From positions 3,324,631 to 3,388,630 of the forward strand of contig JACBWW010000029.1 in the NCBI GenBank assembly GCA_020086605.1: a DNA stretch of 64,000 bases, written 5' to 3'. The stretch is from Lanius collurio (Eukaryota > Chordata > Aves > Passeriformes > Laniidae). The notes beneath the pieces were generated by a model. It worked only from the letters and a program-made list of their open reading frames with translations. It did no database searches and was not told the origin of the DNA. Position 1 is the first letter of the stretch. Each line of letters starts with the position of its first letter. Both the position numbers and the translations under genes were made by a program. Positions 52,001-61,470 of the stretch are shown here, one piece after another.

Positions 52001-53285
52001 TTGGCTCTATCCTGGGTGATGTAGGGTCTCTGTTGTATCTTTTCTTACTCTTATTTTAGCTCTAGGCAGCACATCTGAGCTATTTCAGTGATCTTGGAGG
52101 AAGGCAGAGTGATGCTGTGGAAGGACACTGGTCTGGGAACCGGCCAACTTAACTTGCATTTCCAGCTCTGTTGTTCCCTGATGTGGAACGAGGGGCTTGT
52201 TGTTCAGCCTCTCTCTCCACATGTTTAATTGAACTTCAGCAGAGCTGGTCATGCTCAGTCTGCTTCGTAAGGCTCTTTTACATCACAGTTCAAGAAGCAC
52301 TGAACGTTGTTGTCGAGCTACCAGGGAAACAGCAAGAACAGGCAGGAAAGGGAGATTTAACTCTGTGCCATCCTGCTGCTCTCCCTCACTGAGATCTCTT
52401 CCCAGTCCTCTCCTCCAAGCTCTTTTGGATCCAAACAGCAAATGCTTGCTGTGCATCCCTCTCCATCAGTCTACGGGCTGCCAAGGGAAGGGATGCTGAA
52501 GTACCAGTTTGCATTGTGTGGGCACCTGCCCTCAATTGTGCCATGCACTCAGGTTTGCACTAATAACACTCAGCAGGTTCCTCGCTGCTTGTTAAGTGCC
52601 TTCGTCAATGCGGATGGTTTGGGCATGTCTGGATGGAGTTCTTCCGGAGGCTGCTGCTCATTGAGAAATCGAGACTGCCAGATAAACCTGTTGTCTTGTT
52701 TCCAGCCTGCCTGCTGCCATTGCCTGTGTTTTCCCTGTCTGTAGTGCTGGAGCAGCCGTGCAGACGGCAGGGCAGCATCCTTGAACGAACAATGCCTTTC
52801 CCCCTGGTTTTGTCGAATACAAAAGCTGACAAAGGGCTGTGCTGTGGTGACTTCTTGGACTGGTGTGCAAATGTCAGCTTGATCCACTGCCACAGCCCAG
52901 TTTGTTTTGGTCAAGGTGTGGGGCTGAGGAGGGGAGGTTGTGTTGGAGGGTAGGAGACCTGTGGTGACTCTGTGGAGGAGTTTGCTGATGGGCTTTTAGA
53001 GGAAAGCCTTGTTGCTTTGGAACAAGGCATTCAGAGTGGCTTTGGTCTGTGTTGCTGTTCCCCTGAAACCCGTTTTTAGCAATCAGCTGTAATAAAGTGT
53101 TCTTAACTAGATGAGTGGTGACTGGTGCATGTGGCTCCCAGTAACACTAAATCCACCACACTTTGTAATAAGGTTTCAGTGCCTGGGGTCTTTTGCCTAA
53201 AAATAGCAAAAAAATAAAAAAGACTGTTAGGGGAAATCTAAATCAGAAGGAAGCAAATGGCTTTTAATCTTTCCCTCTGTTTCAG
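49088..53285 (+). other. UIMC1: UIMC1 first intron
   Basis: GC-rich at the left, then AT-leaning. It holds a T-rich run at about 50508-50524 and a CR1 fragment at 51418-51660. No other gene seen; open frames on either strand do not resemble known proteins. Confidence 0.65.
51418..51660 (+). mobile_element. CR1 LINE 3' fragment
   Basis: AATTAGATATAGGAAGAAAT, GGTTGCCCAGAGAAGCTGTG, CCCTTCCCATGGCAGGGATT, GATGATCTTTAAGGTCCC and a CATTCTGTGACTCC tail. Sense with respect to UIMC1. Confidence 0.93.
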
Positions 53286-53293
53286 AGTGAAGG

Positions 53294-53443
53294 ATGCCGA
53301 GGAAGAAGAAGCCTGCAGAGGGCCTGGAGTCTCAAGGTCAGGATGGGGAAGAGGAGGAGGAAGAGAAGAGGAACCCAGCCAATGCCAAGAAGAAGCGCAG
53401 TTTTGTGGATGCTTTTATTGTTATATCTGACAGCGATGGAGAG
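53294..53443 (+). CDS. UIMC1: UIMC1 exon with ATG and SUMO-interacting motif
   Basis: The acceptor tctgtttcag ends at 53285; 8 nt of 5'UTR, then 50 codons. A basic start, an acidic Glu run near residues 19-24, and FIVISDSD near residues 42-49. The donor is GGAGAG|gtcagt, phase 0. Human UIMC1 has the same hydrophobic SIM followed by acidic residues. Confidence 0.95.
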
Positions 53444-56400
53444 GTCAGTGATGGGTTTGGGGTACCCAGAGCCTTTGCTGGGCCCTGCTGCTGCAGGACA
53501 GTACCTGAGCAGCCCTCACTGTCGTGCCGGGGTCAGGCTTTGCACAGAGGGTCTTGTGCCATTCCTTTTCTTACACATGAGATGAATCAAATCCTATTTG
53601 ACTAGGAAATGAATGGTATGCTTCGTGAGGGTGAGTTATGAGTCTGGGATTTGATAACCAAATCCTCTCAGAACTGAATCTGAAACGTAATTTAAAAGTA
53701 ACCTTTCCTCAATCCCTTTACAAATCTTTTTTTCATAATTTTTATTTGTTTGATTTCCAGCTAAACCTTAGCAACATGATTCTGTATTATGTGCAAATAG
53801 ATAAGAAAATGATTCAGAACTCAGGCTTGTGAGTAGCTCAGAGACAGGCAATGTCTGGTAAACTGGTTCTGAATTACAGGAGCCTGAGTTTGTAACCCAG
53901 CATCAAAGGGTGTAAAGGTGAATGTGGTGTGGGAGTGCCTGGCTAAGGCATCAAGGCTCAGATCCCTGATCCCCAGTGTGGGCTTATGCACATCAGCATT
54001 ATCCTCAAGATTGAAATGTCTGTGTTGGTTACATGGGTGATGGGATGAGCACGGGAACTCCTGCCTGGGGGAAACCCAGAGCCCTGAGAACCTGTGCCTG
54101 ACTTAGTGTGGTACATGAGAGGAAATTATTACAGTTTTTTTATGTGTGACTCTTAAGGCTTTGCTCTGTCTTGCTGGTGATTGGGGATCGTAAGCTGCTT
54201 TTTGTAATTCCACCATTTTCAAAAGCATTTCAGTTCACTCTCAAGCTGTAGATCTTAAATCAGGTCCCTTTTGCTCCCACATCTGCAGTGTGCTGCTCTC
54301 CAATAAGGCGATTATCATGTGAGGAGGGGAATATCACTAGAAATAAACAGTAAGAAGCTGTAGGGCAAACGATATTGGATGTTTTTTCTTCACATTGTCT
54401 GAGTTCTTTCCCATTGGGAAATTCCCTGAAAGAAATGGAACATATGGCAGTAATAGTTCAGTGGGGTTAAACCCTTAGCTCTGCAATATGCTAAGTTAAC
54501 TTCAGATGTCTGCTGCATCACTGGCCTTTATTGTGAAACCTATAAGGAAAAAAGAAATCAGCAGCTATAAGAGCTGCTGCAGTACATAAAAGATCAGGAC
54601 CTGTTATTGTCTGCAATTATTCATCTCAATGTGCATGTATCTGAAAAAGAGGAAACAAACGTCTCTTAAAACACATCTATAAAAAGGTTAGGCTCCCTCA
54701 CTGTTCTGTAAGTTTGTCTATAAACAATAAATTCTGATGGCATAATCGGTCATATTACGGAAAAGGATATGCTCAGAGAGGCCGTTAAAGAGCCAATTAG
54801 GTTCTGTTTAAGTGACAACAGTTCAGTCAGTTGAATGAGTGGATTTATTCAGTTCAGTCTCTTTCTGTGAGTCATCAGCTTCCAGATCCAGTGCCACAGT
54901 CTCTCGTCGTGTTGGTTTCTGCAAAATCAAATGCAAAACTGATTTACTTGGGATCTCAAAAAAATAACTGTCTGCCTTCTATAACTGTCTCAGCTCTTCT
55001 GTGTACATCAAGTTGAATTTCAATTTTGAATGTTGTAACTGTTGTTCTTGCTCTGGTAAGACCTTGTTGTGAGTTCGAGAAGAGGTGTGGGAAGCTCAGA
55101 TCAATAGCAATTTTAGAGAACAATACATTCTCAATTAATCTTGCATCTGTTAGGACATGGTTCCTTATGAATCGAAAGCTACAAGGACAATTTGGGCATC
55201 ATTGATTCGATGGCTTTCTTCCTTGGCAGTCTCTTGGCAGGTATCTATAGAACAAGTCCCTAGTTCTGCTTCCAGACCAGCAGATCTTGTAGCAGCTGCA
55301 CCTGGAAAGCCTCCAGCTTCTCACTTTTGATGATCTTTGGCAGACTGCCTCTCCCAGGAATTTTTCAGTCATGCTGGATTATCAAGCTCATCCATGTTAT
55401 TTTGCCAAGTTCCCTTTCTTTGCTCATGTCTATGCTGTGGCATCTGCAGAGCAGCATCAGAAAAAAGTTTTCTGGATGTGAGGCTTTCTCATCTCTGCTA
55501 CGTATAATCCTGGATTCGGGGAACACTTCTCTTTTTTTGGAAAGGGTCAGACAAAATAAGAACAGTCTCTCTGGCTCTGTGGAAACCAGAGTTGACCTTT
55601 GTTCAGACTGTGTCTCTGAAAATGCAGACATGCTGAATGAGTAGAATGGTTCCCATCTCCCCTGGCTGTTTAATCCCATAGGGAATTGGTTGCCTATGCC
55701 AGAAGGTGGCTGTTCATTCACAAATACACAACATTGCAAGTAGTGCCCAACAATGCCCTCTCTGAGCATGACAATTCGTGGTCTCCTGAACCTCCTGCTT
55801 GACTTGGGCTGTTGGTAAGGACCCCTGAAGCCACATCTGAAGGATGATTGTTCCTCAGATGAGGCCTGGCCAAGCATGAACTCTGAGCACAGCCCAAAAG
55901 TTGCGCTGACCTGTTAGACTGATCTGCAGCCTTTAGTGCAGTTGATCCTCAAATGCTGATGATCTGGTCTGGGACCTTTTGGAAGGGTCTTTTTCCTGGG
56001 TAGATCCTTTGGGAGCTTTAAGCTATCTGCACTTAAAAAGATGGCATCAAGTCTCACAAGCTCTTTCTGCCAGATCCATCAGCTCTGCCAGCCCTTGGGG
56101 AACATATGACAAGACTCCAGGGTGATGGTGCCATCTATTTCTGCATGGCCTGTCTTCCCTTCGGTGCAGAACATCCCTTTGCCTGAGTGTTCTGTGTTTG
56201 GAGATACTCAGAGTCAGGGTAATCAGAAACTTGTGTTGATGTTCCAGATCAGATTTTGGCTGTGGTGCAGAGGGAGGTGTGTTTAGGCATTGTCTGGAAT
56301 ACCCAGCCACTGCCCTATCCTGTTTCCATCAGCTGTGACAGTGGGCACTCACCTCAGGACCAGGCATGGCCTGAGGGACATCTTGCTGTGGAGGAGATGG

Positions 56401-59400
56401 CACTGGAAATGTCACAGCCAGGATGGCAGTGCCCACCTGTCATAGCTGAATCCCATCCAGTAGCTGAATACCAGGCAGCTGCTTGCTCACTTCCACCCCA
56501 TGGTGGGGAGGAGAATTGTGGGGAAAAAAAAGTAAATCTCATGGGTTGAGATAAGAACAGCTTAATAATTGAAACAAGATAAAATATAATAATACTATTA
56601 ATAATCCTAATGAAAATATCAAGAATAATTGTAATTAAAAAAAGGAGAGAGGTACTGCTTTTTATCAGGAACTGTAGTGATGGGACAGAGAGGAATGGGT
56701 TAAAACTGAAAGGGGAGAAATTTAGGTTAGATATATGGAAGAAATTCTTTACTGTGAGGGTTGTAAGGCACTAGAACAGGATGCCCAGAAAGGCTATGGA
56801 TGCCTCATCCCTGCCAGTGTTCAAGGCCAGGCAATGAGCAGCCTGGCCTCATGGGAGGTACTCATGGCAGGAGGGTTGGAATGAGATGATCGTTAAGGTC
56901 CCTTCCAACGCAAACCTTTCCATGATTCTATGAGTAAAACCCAGGAGAAACCAGTGACAATGCAGTTGCTCAGCACCCCCTCCCTGAGTAGCAGTCGGTG
57001 TTTCCCAGCCAATTCCCCCCTGTTTCTACACTGGCCATGAGCTTCTGTGCTGTGGAACATCCCTTTGCCCAGTTTCCCCAGCTCCTTGTGCACCTGCTCA
57101 CTGTCAGAGCACAGGAAACTGAAAAGTCCTTGATTTAGGGTAAGCACTGCTTGGCACCACCTAAACCATTGGTGTGCCATCAACATTATCCTTGTACTAA
57201 ATCCAAAACACAGCACTGCACCAGCTACTAGGAATAAAATTAACTCAATCCCAGGACACCACCTCACACCACTGACCACCCGAGCAAAGCAGAGCCACAT
57301 GGGAGTATTGCTGCAGTGCCCTGCTGTCTCCATGGGCTCTGCTGGTGCCAAGGGACCCAGTGCCTCCATCTCCCAGAGGAGAATGCAGTGTGAGTTGGTT
57401 CTGGAGGAGGCTTTGTGGCTCTGCTGAGCTCACTTGTTGAAAATCAGATTGATCTGAATCCAGGCTCCTCACAGCTGAGTAAAAGCCCTTTTTCCTACAG
57501 AGTTCTCTCTCCTTGTGTCCGGAACTGCATATCCTGGCATGATCCCCATTGTGTCTTGTTGTTCATCTCCACTTCCAGCAGGTTTGTTCTAATGAGCTGA
57601 AAGAGCAAAGCTGAAACAGATTCTGAACTGAAGTCAGAGACTAATAAAGTAGGGTGTGATATTAATTTCAGCAGCAGCCTTGGCAAGAGCCAAACATGGC
57701 AATTCCAACATCTAATTGGCTTTTAAAAATAAATTAGTCTGGTTTTCATCTGCGTATTTCCCGTGCAGGACGTGTGGTGTTTGGCTGTGCCCTATTGTTA
57801 GATGGTCCCAACTGCTGTTGAGCAGTAAAATTACTCAGACCTTTTGACTTTGCAGTCTGCACCATTAGGGGTGGAGACATTCTGCTGTAGCCTTTCCTTC
57901 CCTGAGTCAGTAGAAGCTGATTTCTGTGGTTTATCATGTGGATTCGAGGGAGCAGGATGTGGGATGCTGGCTACTGGCTTCCATTTACGGGCTTTTAGAA
58001 ACAAGTGGAGCTGTATCTGTTTCTGCTGGCAGAGTCAGGTTCTCTTAAGTATGTGCAAAAGCATTTTTAAAATGGGAATTTGATTTCCTGCTGTCTGGTG
58101 AACCCAAGCAGGTTACAAAAACAAGGAAGAAGAACAGTGGCTGCCTTCCACTAGATGTGTAAGGAACTTTGGAAACCTGTTTCTTGATCTGTGTACAGTG
58201 CTGACAGTGAAATTGCTCATAAGAGAGCATCATAAATTAAAGTGCAGAGCCTGACACACAGGAAGAGAATTTGGGTTCCTTCTGGCCCTTACGCCTTGAA
58301 TTGACGGCAAAGAAGGAGGGATGCTCTCCAGGCTGGCACTGAGCAGAGGTGTGCAGTTCCTGCCTCGCCTCCACTAAAATAATTAGTTTCCCTTGGAAGA
58401 TATGTGTTGGAGATGACCTTGTAACTAAGAGTATTGGCTGCAGTTTGGGAATATTTTAATTGATTAAGATTATTTTTGGACTAGTGATCTTATTAGAAAG
58501 GCAGTTGGTTGAGTGGTCCCTTGAGTTCCTATTATCCTTGTAGATAGATGAGCATTAAAAGGTTGGGTCAGGAAGAGCAAGCCCTGTTGTCTTCTTTGAA
58601 TTTTCTTGGCCCCTTCTGTTTCTACCATCTACTCCTGCATTTATGCAGAGCACTCTGGGGCCTGCAGGGCTCTCTCCCAGCAGAGGTACAAACAGCCATA
58701 AATCCTAATTAAAAGGTATGTTTTATTTTCTGGGTTTAAAAATAAAGAAGATTTAAGAATTCTTGGAATTGAGATGTGTGTATATATTTTGGCCCATCAG
58801 GATTAATTGGATTTGCTTCAGCAGTTCACTGTACCGTGGCTGTTCAGTAGAACGCTGCTGAGCAATTTAAACATCTTTCTCAAATGTATGAGATTCATAC
58901 AACACGTGTCCTGCAGTAATTTTGCTCCTGCCACTGATGTAAATGCCAAAATTCTTCAGGACCAGCACGGGGAACCGAGGCAGGTACTCGGCCGTGCCAT
59001 GGATCCAGGCAGCACACCTGGCACTGGGCACACTGTTCCCCTTGGAAGCCTCGGAGGTGTTCCAGCCCTGGGTTGTCCCGTGGTGTTGATGTGTGTTGTA
59101 GGTGTGTGTCTCTGTGCACAGAGCAGGCACTCCCAGCCACAGAAAGTTTGGTGTGCTCATAAATCACATCCGTGCCCTGGAAGAGAGCTGCAGATGAGAC
59201 TGTCAGGGTTGACCTTCCAGCAAGTGCGGGAGTGATGAGGGGAAGATTGATGCCTAGGGAAAAGAGCTGGGGATTTACAGAGCCTGTTAGGATTAAATTG
59301 CCCCTGTTTTAAGCTGGGTGGGTTTAGCATTGTTAGACAGGTTTTGGGGGGAGGGCAGGAGAGCTGTTGCTGAACCTCCTGGTGCGATCCCATGGATGTT

Positions 59401-61470
59401 CCCCATCCCCTGAAATGTGAGCAGCCCATGAGGTCAGCATGGGTCTGTTGCTGCAGACCAATGCATGGCAGTTTGGAGTGGGAGATCCTGTGGTTTATGG
59501 AAAACTATGGAGACAAGCACCATGCCAGGGCCCTGGAAGAGGGAGGATTTCACCTCTTGAGCAGGAGCTTGGCATCCATCTCCTAGGAAGAGAGACTCTG
59601 GATGTGAAGCAGCCTTATGGAGACACAGTGGCAAATTTTAGAAAGGGGGTGCCTAAACCAGTCTGTGTGGGGGAGAGGAGTCAGTCACAGAAAAAAAACC
59701 CTTGGCACAAGCATGAGTGTGTGTGTGGACTTGCCAAGCATGATTGCTGCTGTGTTGTGAGGTGATTCTTAAGTCAGTGGAAGTGAGGAATGGTGTGGGT
59801 ATTAGGGCATGTAAAAGCTGTAGTGTATTAGGGTTTCAGGAAACCACCTAATAGTATGTCTTGCAAAATCTTAGTTAGATAAATAATTTAATTTGGTCTA
59901 GATAGCAACATTCCTGGATTGAAATCCTGCTAAAAGACTGTCAATAAGAGCTGCTGATGAACAAAAGAGAGGCTCATCTGGGGGAGATGTAAAGCTGAGG
60001 CCAAGAGAATCAATATTAGGTCTGTGTGTGTTTTAACATCCTCATTAATGATCTGTAAGAGGGAGCAAGTGGTGTATATAGATTAATAAAATCTACAGAT
60101 AACACTAAAGCCAGAGATGTCTTCAACAAAACTCAGCAGAGAGGTGAAGTCCAAAGGACTTCACAAGATTCAGAATCATGGGCAAAGGACAAAAAAAAAA
60201 ATTGATGACACTCGAAAATAATCAATGTATCTGTTTGTGTTGAAGTAGCTCAAACCACGTGCCCCTCCTTGAACCCTCCTCCTGGCACAGGAGGTGGAAT
60301 GAGGCACAAGTGTGTGGCCCACGTGTCTCATGGGCAGCAAAACTCAATGCAGCTGCAGAAGGAGCAGTGCAAAGCTCATCCTGGCCATGCGTGGGTCTCT
60401 GCCTGAAACATTGGATTTGATTCTAATCCTACCTGATTTAGAGAGACAAATTGGAAGGTGTCCAGTGCCAGCCTTGGGTAATGTGTGCGCCCTCGCCTAA
60501 GCCGTTAGGACAGCAACTTGCAGAAATTTGTGTCATTTAAGTCTGTGCCCATTTGTGCTGCAGTCCTTGTGCTTAAAGCAGCACACACTTAGGTTGTTTG
60601 TTGGGAGTGTTGTTGCAGGGAGCCTTGAGACAACAAGTTTCTGAAGTATGCAAGTTTCAGAAATGAAATACTTGTGGCAATACTGCCCAGAGAAGCTGTG
60701 GATGCCCCTGGAAGTGTTAAAGGCCAGGTTGGATGGGGCTCTGAGTACCCTGGTCTAGTGGAAGATATCCCTGCCCATGGCAAGGGGTTGAAATGAGATG
60801 AGCTTTCAAGTCCCTTCCAACTCAAACCATTCTTTAATACTATGAATAAGATGAGAGAATAGCATGAGGAGAAAATACAGCTGGCTCTCCTGCCCTCAGG
60901 TGCATTGGTATGGGTCTCCAAAAATGGTGAGAGGTTCTAGTTTTGATCACCTGAAATTGCCTGGGCATAGTACTAGAAGCTTCATGGCAGGAAACAGTCC
61001 TGGTTTACAGGTGTGTGATGCTCAGTTATAAAAGGGTTCTATTTTCTGTTTTGAGTGCTTACAAATATCAATGATTTAGCAAGGCCAAACAAATTCTCTC
61101 TAAAATCGTGGGTAGCAGGTGCAGTGCATGGTGGTGACTGGCATGAAGTCTATTGTCTCTCCTACTTCTCTGTTTATGTCAGTCTGTAACTCTTTTTGCT
61201 CGTTATGCTTATCACACAGCTTTTAATAGTTACAGAATGTGTTTGAATTACGTTTGAAATTCAAATTTCACACAAATAGACGCTTGTTCTTGAACCAATG
61301 TCTGCATCTGAGTAGTTGGGGGAGGGGGCTGGTAGTATTTCTTACATATTGCATGCACTCACCATGTTCTTTTCCATTTCAGCAGGAGTCAAAGGAAGAG
61401 AGTGGATTGCAAAAGAAGAGAACAAAGCAGCTGGATCGAACGAAGTTTGCTGCTAAAAGAAAAATTGCAC
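53294..61470 (+). CDS. UIMC1: UIMC1 (RAP80), N-terminal part (3' end outside window)
   Basis: RAP80 recruits the BRCA1-A complex to DNA breaks by reading SUMO and Lys63-linked ubiquitin. Two coding exons are visible, 53294-53443 and 61386-61470, joined in phase 0. They start MPRKKKPAEG (human MPRRKKKVKE) and contain DAFIVISDSDGE, the SUMO-interacting motif, then ESKEESGLQKKRTKQLDRTK and AAKRKIA. The second exon ends in phase 1, as needed for the Gln that follows KIA in human. The two ubiquitin-interacting motifs, the Abraxas-binding region and the zinc fingers lie beyond the right edge. The start is the first ATG after the acceptor at 53285. Confidence 0.95.
56460..57260 (+). mobile_element. 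Avian endogenous-retrovirus LTR, interrupted by a CR1
   Basis: Left part: CAGCTGCTTGCTCACTTCCA, then CATGGGTTGAGATAAGAACA and GCTTAATAATTGAAACAAG. Right part: GACAATGCAGTTGCTCAGCA, CTGAAAAGTCCTTGATTTAG, AAATCCAAAACACAGCACTG, ending CCAGGACA. I recognise this as a common bird LTR type from memory. No gag, pol or env frame was seen beside it, so it is probably a solo or partial copy. The left limit is approximate. Confidence 0.65.
56675..56935 (+). mobile_element. CR1 LINE 3' fragment nested in the LTR
   Basis: GGTTAGATATATGGAAGAAA, TTCTTTACTGTGAGGGTTGT, CCCTTCCAACGCAAACC, ending ATGATTCTATGAG. LTR-like sequence resumes directly afterwards. Confidence 0.88.
59975..60130 (+). mobile_element. 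Diverged CR1-like body fragment
   Basis: TTTTAACATCCTCATTAATG followed by ATCTGTAAGAGGGAGCAAGT and CTACAGATAACACTAAAGC resembles the conserved CR1 stretch on late reverse-transcriptase-to-3'UTR sequence. Strongly decayed, so the limits are uncertain. Confidence 0.5.
60655..60848 (+). mobile_element. CR1 LINE 3' fragment
   Basis: CTGCCCAGAGAAGCTGTGGA, GGCCAGGTTGGATGGGGCTC, CCCTGCCCATGGCAAGGGGT, CCCTTCCAACTCAAACCATT and a decayed tail. It may belong with the body fragment near 60.0 kb. Confidence 0.9.
61386..61470 (+). CDS. UIMC1: UIMC1 second coding exon
   Basis: 85 nt, ending GCAC|gtaggt in phase 1. The acceptor region is ttccatttcagcag, a tandem NAG NAG. Using the second AG gives GE-ESKEESGLQ, the same length as remembered human GE-EPKEENGLQ. 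Using the first adds one Gln (start 61383). Confidence 0.9.

Larger units (their letters stand above)
53444..61385 (+). other. UIMC1: UIMC1 intron with retroelements
   Basis: 8-kb intron. It carries an avian LTR interrupted by a CR1 (56.46-57.26 kb), an old CR1-like body piece near 60.0 kb and a CR1 3' end at 60.66-60.85 kb. A 170-codon minus-strand frame at 55365-55877 is unexplained. AT-rich stretches near 54.7 kb and 58.4 kb look unique. Confidence 0.65.
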
